Positions 57,601-64,000 of a DNA stretch of 64,000 bases are shown here, in pieces (positions within the stretch are counted from its first letter, which is position 1; every line of letters begins with the position of its first letter). The position numbers and the translations under genes are program-made. A model generated the notes under the pieces. It saw nothing but the letters and a program-made list of their open reading frames with translations, was not told the DNA's origin and ran no database searches. Location: the NCBI GenBank assembly GCA_023213315.1, contig JAKCPI010000289.1:186001-250000 (forward strand), given 5' to 3'. Origin of the DNA: Euborellia annulipes. Lineage: Eukaryota; Arthropoda; Insecta; Dermaptera; Anisolabididae.

Positions 57601-60600
57601 CATACATAAAATCTAAATAATATAACATATAGGTCTATTCGAAAAAGATAGGCTTAATGATGATGGAGTCATGAAAAAAACAAGACGAATGCAGCCAAAT
57701 ATTATTTTATTTAAGAGCGAGATTTAAAATAAAATAATATTTGGCTGCATTCGTCTTGTTTTTTTCATGACTCCATCATCATATAGGTCTATTGTTTTAA
57801 TAAGCCACCACTAACTTGGCCATAGACAAATAAACTTTCCTATATTTAAGAAATTTAGATGAAAAATTGTACAATCCTACATTTATTCATAGAAATTCAT
57901 ATTTAATGCAGTGTTTCCCAACCTTTTGAAGTCCACGGCACCCCAAAGGTGCGTTGGGAATCACATTACACACTAGAGGCACCCTTCCTTTTTTTTCCCT
58001 TACCAAAACGAAATGTTTTCCGCCCTGCGGAAAATTTTTGCCGCTTCCGTTTAAATCATTTGACCTTTTTTTTAGCAAAACTTAATTTTTTTCCGCCTCT
58101 TTATTTTTGTTTATTTTTTGAAGTGACAACGTCTTACAATGCATGTGGCCTCTATTTAATAAAACAGACTCCTTTAAACAAAACTTTTCGGCTAAATTTA
58201 TTGCGCCATCTTCAGTTGATAAAGAGTCTTATAGGAAAATAGAATTGTCATATGAGATTTTTTCCATAAGCGAACAGTTGAAAAAATTGCCTATGTATTA
58301 AAAACAATGCAATTAATAATAATCAGTATGATGTTACAGTGAAAGAAAATTTCGAAATTTTCTAAATCTTCGAAATCTCATATGACAATTCTATTTTCCT
58401 ATAAACTTCTTTAACAACTGAAGATGACGCAATAAATTTGGCCGAAACGTTTTGTTTAAAGGAGTCTATTTTATTAAATAGATACTACCTACCTGGCTGC
58501 TATCCTCCATATCAGACTAATTGAGATATAATTATGATGAATATACGATTAGAAGGAATGATTTTTCAGCTAAAGATTTCACCATTTATTTTTTTCCTAT
58601 CATTCCACTTTACCGTGCTGCGGTAAATTCTAATTTGAAAGTTTAAACCACTGTAGAATTCTACAGTAGAACGTCTAATCAGAACAATCTAAATGTGATA
58701 TCAATTTTTGCAGAAAGAAAAATAATAGATTAAATAAAAAAATCCTGAGTAATTAACTCTAAAATCAATTTTCTTCTCAAAAAAACTCAATTTTTAGGCA
58801 AAAAAATGTCGGAAAATTGCCCTTTTTGCTCAATGCATATCTACTTGACCATAAAAACTACATTAAATCTAAATATATTTTCAGAAAGATTGGTTCAATA
58901 CCCCCCGGACCTTTTTTTCTTTTTTTTTTTTGATATGACTTAATTTTACCGATTTCAACATTTTGTCTTTGTTTTATTTATATTGTAATTATTGATTAAA
59001 TTGATATGAATTTGTGTTAAAGTTACTTAGAAATTTTTAAGATATTTCATATAAAATGTAGAATAAATTATAGTATCATTAAGATAGATTTTTTTGGCAT
59101 TTTAAGAACAATTTCTCTGAAGGGATATAATGTTTTTAGATATGACTATCCATCTGGTCAAAAGGCGCAAGGGGGAGTGTGTACTCTTGTAAAGAATTAC
59201 ATACATTGTGTTCCCTTACAACTTATCACTAATTGTCAAGTAGTGGCTATCCGTATGAGTTCTCCTGCATTGACAATTTGTAATTTATATCTCCCTTCAA
59301 ATGAAAATATCTACCTAAAAAATCTTGAAGATCTTATAGCAGAAACAAAGTGCTACGTTTTTTTTTTGCCTCGCAGTGTAGCCTAAATATATCTTAATAT
59401 AGCTAAGTAGTTAAGTGATTTTCTAATATTGATATTTTATTTTTTTAGGTATGGAATTAGTTGGAGGAAAATGGTTAACTATTACTGGAGTCAGTACAGT
59501 TTTTCCAGTTCCTATTGCTTACATTTTGAATGCATGGATTGCATATAATATTCGTCCCTGGAGGAATATCCAATTCGCAATTACACTTCCGGCACTTATT
59601 CTTCTTGTCTTTTGGAGGTTCTATTTTAATATTATTAAATTAAAAAACGATTAGTAATTCGATCCTAGAACTTTTGGAAGGTTTTGATTTTCGATCCAAA
59701 ATTCTAAATCCCCTTTTCCAAGGGAATTTCATCTTAAATGAAAATTTTGGATTGAATCAGGATCGGATTTAGATACAAAATGATTAATTGTTATCGTACT
59801 CATCTGTGATTAACCGTAAATGATAATTGATAATTTTTTTAGGATTATTCCCGAATCTCCTCGATGGTTATTAGCCCTAGGCAGATACGATGAAGTAATG
59901 AAGATTATACAGTCGGCTGCTAAAACTAATGGCCTGTCTATACCAGATGGTTTTGAAGCTCTTCTTAAAGAAAAGGTAAAAAATATAGCTATCATTATTA
60001 AGGCTCGGATTTTGCATATAATGCATGTTTTTTCTTAATCGCTATCCTTAAAATTTTTTTTTTATCTGGCCGTTTTAGGGAATCAGAATCCAATTGTAGA
60101 TTTCTATCACTCTATTTTAAAAGTTTTTATTCTTTGATATTTTTCGGAAAACTGAATAGTTTTTGAAATAATCACAGAAGAAAATGAGATTTTTCGTTAA
60201 TTTTGATAAAAAATCAAAACAAAATCATACAGGTGTCATTAAAAAACATGTATGATTTTGTTTTGATTTTTTATCAAAATTAACGAAAAATCTCATTTTC
60301 TTCTGTGATTATTTCAAAAACTATTCAGTTTTCCGAAAAATATCAAAAAATAAAAACTTTTTAAAATAGAGTGATAGAAATCTACAATTTTAGTGTAAGG
60401 AGCATATACCAAATTTCATCGATCTAGCTGCTTTGGTTTTTAAGCAATCGTGTTCACACACACAGACATAATGCCCAAAATGGTATTTTTGGACTCAGGG
60501 AGGTCTAAAACGTGGAGAAACATCAAAATCTCGAAGTCGATTTTTTTTACTATTACAATACTTTCTCTTTATATTCTATACGAAAAAGTAAAAATAAAAA

Positions 60601-63600
60601 AAAATACAGAAGAGTCTTGCTAATCCGGCCTAAATGCATGGGCGCAACTATAAAATTGGCTGAGGGGGGCCATGGGACCAGTCATTCTCCAGGGGGCCCG
60701 GAAGGCCCCATATCGACTCAATTTTTCTTGGGTCGAGGAGCTTTCTGGGTGGGGGGGGGGGGGGGGGGGGCTCCTAGTTATGCCTAACCGGACCGGCCTT
60801 TTACGGGATTATGAACATTTAATATCATGCAAAATGTATTCTTAAAAATCTGAAAAGACCTAGTTTTCTTTTATTACCTCCTTTTTTTGCTGCAATATCC
60901 CGAAGAAGTGGCTTTTCAACACGCTGGGTTAGCCAGTATGCCGGAATATCGAAATCCGGATTATCAAGACTTTTCAAACATTTAATTTATATTAAATATA
61001 TTAGTGTTGTCTTGTCGGTTTAAAGCTAGTAAGCACTAGATTTTATGGGTTTATAATGCATATTTCGGCCTTTTTAAATGCATGCGATATTTGTTTCTGT
61101 GGGCGCAAAAATGGCCAAGGCTGGCCGCATGCTGCCCGCGGGCCGCGAGTTGGCCACCCTTGCTCTAGATCCTTGTGTTTTATACAGTAGATAGCAATCT
61201 ACTAGAAGCCACTCATGCTCACTTTCTACCTTTTTCTTATTATAAGTATTGTGTTTAAAATTGATATGTTGTTTTTTATTTTCTAGGGTGGAAATAATAA
61301 CTCGGCAAATTTAGAACCTCCACCTAAAGTGGGCGTTTTAGATCTCTTCCGAACTCCATGGATGCGAAGAAAATCATTATTATTAACACTTATTTGGTTT
61401 GCCCTTTATATTGTCTATTATGGACTAGTTCTCAATTTGGCTAATTTGGGCGGAGATGTTTTTTTAAATACTATAATAAGCGGTAAGTATTCATTTATTA
61501 AATTTATTCTCAATTAAACATTAGATTCAAAAAGCGTAATTCTAAAAATTTGCAAATATATTAACAAGATATCAATTTTTATTGTTTGAGGGTTGGTTGG
61601 TATTTAGTACTAAGTGATAGATAATGCTTTTTTAACACATTAATACCATGGACGTTGCCTTTTAGCCTTTTTCTCTTTAAGAAAAAAGAAGAAAAATATG
61701 GGAAGCTGCCTTCTTAACAACTTCATAATTTTAGAGGAAACACAGTAACGGCGCTTCGGGGGAACTAGGGAGGGGGCTGCTTGCCCTCCAATTTTTTTTT
61801 GTTTCTCTCAGAGCTGGCGAAAAGTCATTATGAAAGTGTCATAGTGGATTTTATACATTGTTGAACAAACTCTTATATAATCAATATATACACTGTGTGC
61901 GATGACCAAGTATATAAATGATTCATTTATCCACTATGACACTTTCATAATGACTTTTCGCCAGCTCTGAGGATGGTTCAAACACGGAACCGAAACGTCA
62001 GCTGTGTGAATTAAACAAATAAAGAACTAACCTTGGCTCTCATTTCTACCCTCTTATTAATATATCATCTCAGCTAATTTCCAATAAATTAGGCAAGAAA
62101 AACTGAAATGGAAAGATTGTTTTAAAATTTTACAAATTTGGCATTAATAAAAAAATTTCGACATTTTTGTCCTTGTTTTATTTAAATTTTAATTATTTAT
62201 TAAAATTATATCGATTTGTGTTAAATTTACTTAGAAATGTCTAATAAATGTTTCTTAAATAAGAGTATCATTAAGATAGAGTAGAACGGGTCTTTTTAAG
62301 AAGAAACAAAGTATTACGTTTTCATTACAAGATCTGGAATTCCTAATTTGCATGTCATGTGACCAGAGTAGTAGTTGGGTCCCTTAACTAATAATTCTCA
62401 GCCTCTTATTTTTAGCATTTTTCACAAGTTGCTTTTATTTTCTTTTAGGTCTTGTCGAAATACCCGCAATCGCACTCAGCATTGTTTTTTTACTTTATCG
62501 AGGACGTCGCTGGCCACTTTGCTTAACTTTAGGAGGAAGTGGAATTGCTTGCTTGTGCACTATTTTTGTACCAGGTAAAATTTAATTATTAATATATAGA
62601 TTAGTGATCCCCAAACTCAGCTGTACTGCTACAGGGTCGTAGATAAAATATTTTGACTTGGAGAGACGGAAAAATTTTGGATGTTTATTAAAGGAGCAAG
62701 GAACTAAAAACGTTTGGGAACCACTGACTATTATAAATAGGAATTAAAGAGAAAAAAACGATATATTTTCAGCAATTGTTTTTACTTCGTTAGTAAGGCA
62801 ATATTTCCAGATATTTCGGAGACCTATCGGCACTCCTTCCTCAGTGGATTTCACCTCAATTCACCACATTATGGCCCTTATAATTAAAACGCTTGGAAGC
62901 GACATGTTATTTGATCAGCAATTATTAATCATTTGTATTATATAATTATCATTTCATTTGTATTAATCATTTGTATTATAATTAAAACGCTTGGAAGCGA
63001 CATGTTATTTGATCAGCAATTATTAATCATTTGTATTAATTGCTGATCAAATAACATGTCGCTTCCAAGCGTTTTAATTATAAGGGCCGTAATGTGGTGA
63101 ATTGAGGTGAAATCCACTGAGGAAGGAGTGCCGATAGGTCTCCGAAATATCTGGAAATATTGCCTTACTAACGAATTAAAAACAATTGCTGAAAATATAG
63201 CGTTTTTTTCTCTTTAATAAACCAACTTCAGCAACACCCCTTGAGGAGAATATAAATAGGAATAATAGTTATTTTAAATATATATATATATATATATATA
63301 TAAACTTGAAAATTTTTTTATTTTAGTGCGTGAACAGCTTTCTTGGATAATAATCACTTTTGCTATGATCGGAAAATTTGCAGTGTCGATAACTTTTTCT
63401 TCAATATCTGTTTATACTGCCGAATTGTTTCCAACTGTTGTTCGAAATTTAGGAGTTGGATCATCTAATGTTTCCGGCGGAATTGCATTAATGATGGTTC
63501 CATATTTATGGAATTTAGCCCGTTTAAATGATCATGTTCCGATGGGTGTTTTGGGAGTTTGTGGAGTATTAGGAGGAATATCAGTTCTTCTTTTACCAGA

Positions 63601-63793
63601 AACTGCAGGAAAACCGTTAATAGCCACTCTTGTAGATGATGAACGAAGGCATAGGTAAGGATAAAAATATAAATTAGAATATTTGAATATTAATTAATTT
63701 TTAAATTATTTTTTCGGCAGGGAAGAAAAAAATCAGGGAAAAAAAGGAGATGATGTAAAAGGACAAGATAATAAATCATTTTCCCCTGAATGA
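44073..63793 (+). CDS. SLC22-family organic ion transporter (MFS)
   Basis: Plasma-membrane carrier of organic cations, carnitine-like zwitterions or anions; substrate not predictable from sequence. Exons: 44073-44184, 51048-51256, 53679-53765, 56981-57084, 57165-57319, 59449-59617, 59843-59975, 61287-61482, 62449-62574, 63327-63654, 63721-63793; all GT-AG and in phase, 563 residues. Order: acidic N-terminus 1-38, TM1 from about 60, extracellular loop with Cys91, 112, 119, 141 and sequons at 99, 116 and 125, MFS motif DRFGRKR 170-176, the family mark PESPRWLL 282-289, TAELFPTVVRN near 461-471, PETAGKPL 521-528, and a charged Lys/Asp C-tail. Layout and length fit SLC22 (about 550). The introns, up to 6.9 kb, are packed with twin ribozyme units. 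Confidence 0.93.
44185..47500. other. SLC22 intron 1, first half, few features
   Basis: AT-rich with no supported exon. A CGGATCG/TGTCCG-rich patch lies at 45885-45985, and an (AT)n microsatellite at 45705-45737 follows a 17-base A run. Confidence 0.5.
45705..45737. repeat. (AT)n microsatellite
   Basis: About 16 AT units following an A run. Similar tracts are at 48566-48598 and 63276-63302. Confidence 0.9.
47505..47713. mobile_element. 209 bp TA-flanked MITE (mariner-like)
   Basis: Near-perfect inverted ends CAGTGAGCGCCACAATTAAG, with TA at 47503-47504 and 47714-47715. The arms extend over 80 bases each. Length and the first bases agree with 3769-3978, but the interior differs, so this is a second subfamily. 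Confidence 0.85.
47740..48270. mobile_element. Twin-ribozyme foldback unit
   Basis: Arms share 'agagggta' outer and 'gacttttc' inner blocks in inverse. Motifs: (-) 47788-47830 (CTGAAGG, GGTTC/GAACC, GAAAC, GTC) and (+) 48150-48192 (CTGAAGA, same stem II, GAAAC, GTC). Stem I is damaged in both; the intact version is at 61962-62004. Confidence 0.68.
48432..48565 (+). repeat. SINE family 3 (tRNA-Arg-like head)
   Basis: Head GGTGGCCTGGTGCAATGG then a perfect box B GGTTCGATTCC. The anticodon stem CGCCT/AGGCG is kept but the loop is 11 bases, so it is not a working tRNA. The tail runs into the (TA)n tract. Confidence 0.75.
48602..49828. mobile_element. 1.23 kb near-perfect palindromic element
   Basis: Ends GGTCATTCCATG and CATGGAATGACC. 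Arms of about 600 bases match almost without gaps. The centre holds a tandem pair of a roughly 50-base segment (agtaaagtacgagactg) at 49183-49270. ATAT flanks both sides, as a duplication or as local AT repeat. No coding potential; matching frames on both strands are symmetry shadows. It sits in SLC22 intron 1. Confidence 0.8.
50095..50600. repeat. 17743-family copy split by a ribozyme pair
   Basis: Left piece 50095-50290 and right piece 50490-50600 are parts of the TGTCTG-bearing family; the interior 50297-50490 is an inverted unit with a TATC motif. Confidence 0.55.
50373..50435 (-). ncRNA. Hammerhead-like motif, TATC variant, long stem I
   Basis: Minus strand: stem I of about 13 pairs with one bulge (CCGTTTATTTGTA/TACAAAATAAACGG), CTGAGGA, short stem II GAT/ATC, GAAA, TATC. 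Same family as 29480-29525. Confidence 0.55.
50905..50999. mobile_element. Short palindromic MITE, family of 19451
   Basis: Ends AAAAATCTGGTGT and ACACCAGATTTTT with inner 'caactttcgattac' inversion. It ends about 50 bases before SLC22 exon 2. Confidence 0.65.
52070..52176 (+). repeat. SINE family 2 tail
   Basis: Body from 'attacaatggattggctacc' to the A-rich end; the tRNA head is absent. Confidence 0.65.
52407..52455 (+). ncRNA. Hammerhead-like motif, CGTT variant, 7 bp stem I
   Basis: Stem I ACAAGAA (52407-52413) with TTCTTGT (52449-52455), seven perfect pairs. CTGATGA 52414-52420, GAAA 52441-52444, CGTT. Stem II between them is weak (GG/CC only). Sense strand of SLC22 intron 2. Confidence 0.55.
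52640..53110. repeat. Twin unit of the GGTC/GACC ribozyme family
   Basis: Arms 52640-52830 and 52905-53105 share 'aataatccaatgacc' and 'gcttgctcattggagaaatc' in inverse. Motifs near 52699-52745 (-) and 52985-53030 (+) keep the GGTC/GACC hairpin, but their CTGA cores are damaged. Confidence 0.6.
53230..53452. repeat. 220 bp near-perfect palindrome
   Basis: From 'aatttcttggaatggaagat' through a short centre 'gcagtagccagttctgc' to the inverse. It lies 226 bases before SLC22 exon 3. Confidence 0.75.
53907..54147. mobile_element. MITE with about 32 bp inverted ends
   Basis: Ends GACCCTATTACGCATTAGTG and the inverse of GACCCTGTTATGCATTAGTG, in AT-rich flanks. 53818-53880 just outside starts CAGCGGTTCCCAACC, a hAT-like tip without a found partner. 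Confidence 0.65.
54235..54774. repeat. Twin unit (GGAC family) with nested GCAATATTGC MITE
   Basis: Inverse arms ('caaagttctcattgttgttg', 'aaatttgtgc') surround 54323-54486. (+) 54679-54720 has CTGAGGA, stem II GGAC/GTCC, then ATAACGTC where GAAACGTC is expected. Confidence 0.6.
54323..54486. mobile_element. GCAATATTGC-rich MITE
   Basis: Ends ACAGCACGGAATATTGCA and TGCAATATTTTGTGCTGT. The interior is nearly all overlapping GCAATATTGC/GCAACATTGC palindromes. Related to 36190-36305. Confidence 0.65.
54788..55270. mobile_element. Twin-ribozyme foldback unit, 13 bp TSD
   Basis: AATTATCTATTTA is duplicated at 54775-54787 and 55271-55283. Motifs: (-) 54866-54911 and (+) 55174-55218. The tails 'cttgctggctgc' lie at the outer ends. 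Confidence 0.82.
54866..54911 (-). ncRNA. Hammerhead-like motif, perfect stem II
   Basis: CTGAAGA, stem II GGGATC/GATCCC (six perfect pairs, loop GACGT), GAAAC, GTC. Stem I is only GTC/GAC. Confidence 0.58.
55452..55492 (-). ncRNA. Hammerhead-like motif with altered core
   Basis: Stem I GGTC/GACC, stem II GGACGC/GCGTCC (perfect), but CCGAGGA replaces CTGANGA and GAAAAGTC replaces GAAACGTC. Probably inactive. Confidence 0.5.
55838..56198 (-). pseudogene. Penelope-like GIY-YIG endonuclease remnant, left copy
   Basis: The minus strand encodes SGVVYKINC, then after a one-base frame change CCYIGTTKRK, an internal stop, RISEYRLSV and FENVKIIYQDENRFRREF before a stop. VYKINC and YIGTTKRK..EHRLSV form the first half of a GIY-YIG nuclease as found in Penelope-like elements. 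It is broken and not functional. Confidence 0.78.
56199..56465 (+). pseudogene. Penelope-like GIY-YIG endonuclease remnant, right copy
   Basis: The plus strand keeps CCYIGTTKRKLNTRISEHR uninterrupted, then a frame change near 56330 leads to FENVKIIYQDENQFRREF. It starts about 100 bases further 3' in the element than the left copy, so the two ends were truncated at different points before joining. Confidence 0.78.
56858..56898 (+). ncRNA. Hammerhead-like motif with altered core
   Basis: Stem I GGTC/GACC, CCGAGGA core, stem II GACGC/GCGTC, an extra A, then GAAAC and GTC. Same family as 55452-55492; it shares the CCGA change, which was therefore present before the pair formed. Confidence 0.5.
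57440..57850. repeat. Penelope-like remnant with GATGG/CCATC ribozyme hairpin
   Basis: Outer inverse arms 57446-57499 and 57783-57840 ('tatggccaagttagtg'). (-) 57551-57590 has CTGAAGA, stem II GATGG/CCATC (perfect) and GAAA, but CTGC follows. An inner palindrome is at 57670-57780. Confidence 0.55.
58130..58510. mobile_element. Twin-ribozyme foldback unit
   Basis: Inverse arms share 'ctcatatgacaattctattt' and 'aataaaacagactcctttaa'. (-) about 58183-58225 has CTGAAGA, GGC/GCC and GAAAAGTT; (+) 58409-58461 is the better copy. No clear duplication is found. Confidence 0.65.
58409..58461 (+). ncRNA. Hammerhead-like motif, CGTT variant, long stem I
   Basis: Stem I AACAA/TTGTT continues across one bulged T into CTTT/AAAG, nine pairs in all. 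CTGAAGA 58418-58424, GAAA 58444-58447, CGTT. Stem II is weak in this copy. Confidence 0.55.
58988..59440 (+). repeat. Dispersed repeat copy 2, interrupted by a LINE fragment
   Basis: The left part 58988-59115 and right part from about 59340 ('aacaaagtgctacgttt') are continuous in copy 3 (62200-62325, 'aacaaagtattacgttt') and copy 1 (8520-8640). Confidence 0.55.
59141..59345 (+). pseudogene. LINE endonuclease (EEP) domain fragment
   Basis: The open segment encodes GGVCTLVKN...CQVVAIRMSSPALTICNLYLPSN, the middle of an apurinic-like endonuclease domain of Jockey/I-type non-LTR retrotransposons. The catalytic N- and C-terminal parts are absent; flanks are unrelated repeat. Confidence 0.72.
60093..60595. 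repeat. Foldback, family of 10223-10974
   Basis: Inverse arms 60093-60238 and 60244-60390 form a near-perfect hairpin; the right end continues to 60595 with the same TGTCTG-like and 'tcgaagtcgat' blocks as 10860-10974. Confidence 0.75.
60600..61286. other. SLC22 intron 7: hAT-like fragments
   Basis: A G-rich piece at 60645-60785 begins GGGCGCAACTAT and ends TAGTTATGCC. Another at 61110-61165 resembles the inverse of the CAGGGGTGACCAACC tip seen at 35605. No duplications are clear. Confidence 0.4.
61800..62060. mobile_element. Twin-ribozyme unit, left motif lost
   Basis: Inverse of 'cagagctggcgaaaagtcat' at 61808 pairs with 61945-61970. Only the right motif (61962-62004) is complete. Same family as 47740-48270. 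Confidence 0.65.
61962..62004 (+). ncRNA. Hammerhead-like motif, most regular copy
   Basis: Stem I CAGCT (61962-61966)/AGCTG (62000-62004), CTGAGGA 61967-61973, extra T61974, stem II GGTTC/GAACC (61975-61979/61987-61991), GAAA 61992-61995, C-G stem III pair, GTC ending 61999. All conserved core positions are kept. Sense strand of SLC22 intron 8. Confidence 0.68.
62806..62848 (-). ncRNA. Hammerhead-like motif, TATC variant
   Basis: Stem I TCCA/TGGA, CTGAGGA, stem II GGAG/CTCC with an 11-base loop, GAAA, TATC. Identical in design to its mate at 63113-63155. Confidence 0.6.
63113..63155 (+). ncRNA. Hammerhead-like motif, TATC variant
   Basis: Stem I TCCA 63113-63116/TGGA 63152-63155, CTGAGGA 63117-63123, extra A63124, stem II GGAG/CTCC, GAAA 63144-63147, T-A stem III pair, ATC ending 63151. 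Confidence 0.6.
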
Positions 63794-63919
63794 GATAATA
63801 TTGCAGCAATTTTTTTCTCGTTATTTTATAACGAATCGGTTTAGTTAAACGATCAATTTCGGAATACTGATTGGAAACGTGGACTTCTCCGATTAATCGG
63901 TAATAATCAATATATTCCT

Positions 63920-63925
63920 AATAAA
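63920..63925 (+). promoter_or_regulatory. Poly(A) signal AATAAA, SLC22 gene
   Basis: AATAAA lies 127 bases after the stop codon at 63791-63793; no other canonical signal precedes it. Confidence 0.65.
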
Positions 63926-64000
63926 ATTATATACTCATTAGTTTGAACTAAATTCATTCGTTGGAGAACCAGCACAAGTTTGACTTTGAGAACGCTAAAA

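Larger units (their letters stand above)
62745..63250. mobile_element. Twin-ribozyme foldback unit (TATC type), 13 bp TSD
   Basis: TATAAATAGGAAT is duplicated at 62732-62744 and 63251-63263. Long arms (about 62750-62940 and 63020-63215) match closely; the left loop side has a short tandem copy. Motifs at 62806-62848 (-) and 63113-63155 (+). It sits in SLC22 intron 9. Confidence 0.82.

Noticed and set aside
63276..63302. Regulatory TA-rich element before SLC22 exon 10
   Set aside because: A plain (TA)n microsatellite like those at 45705 and 48566.

Overview
This is an AT-rich, repeat-rich metazoan nuclear segment. Gene content (a chitin-binding cuticle protein, a UFM1 E3 ligase, SAP18, an SLC22-type transporter), small exons with GT-AG introns, and tRNA-derived SINEs point to an arthropod. 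A crustacean such as a parasitic copepod is my best guess, but that is inference from overall character, not from a diagnostic marker. Layout: (1) 1-11848, the 3' ten exons of UFL1 (+), entering the window mid-gene. (2) 11849-17500, an intergenic stretch with a 1.1 kb foldback, a convincing tRNA-Arg(ACG) gene (-) and a decayed LINE 3' end. (3) 17537-36776, a six-exon secreted Pro-rich cuticle protein with a C-terminal Rebers-Riddiford domain; its first intron is 13 kb of repeats. (4) 37482-40265, SAP18 (-), three coding exons. (5) 44073-63793, an SLC22 organic-ion transporter (+), eleven coding exons, complete to stop and poly(A) signal. The four protein genes are unrelated housekeeping or structural genes; I see no operon-like or pathway link between them. 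All exon models were built by hand from splice sites and reading-frame continuity, and every intron phase closes. The striking part is the non-coding content. More than thirty short motifs match a hammerhead-ribozyme core (CTGANGA, then a hairpin, then GAAA, then a palindromic CGTC/CGTT or TATC/TATT) whose stem III is reduced to two base pairs with no loop. Most lie in outward-facing pairs inside inverted repeats (foldbacks). Six foldbacks carry one 11-14 bp target-site duplication around the whole pair, so each twin unit inserted as a unit. The largest (55369-56954) holds two decayed GIY-YIG endonuclease coding ends, which identifies the family as Penelope-like elements. Hammerhead variants with a diminished stem III linked to Penelope-like elements are already known; the density, the twin architecture with TSDs, and the CG/TA covariation in this locus are what deserve attention. 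Other mobile DNA: hAT-type non-autonomous elements with 8 bp duplications (216, 16731, 21706, 31464, 37935), TA-flanked about 210 bp MITEs (3769, 47505), three tRNA-derived SINE families, a 1.23 kb near-perfect palindrome (48602-49828), and several foldback families of unknown class.
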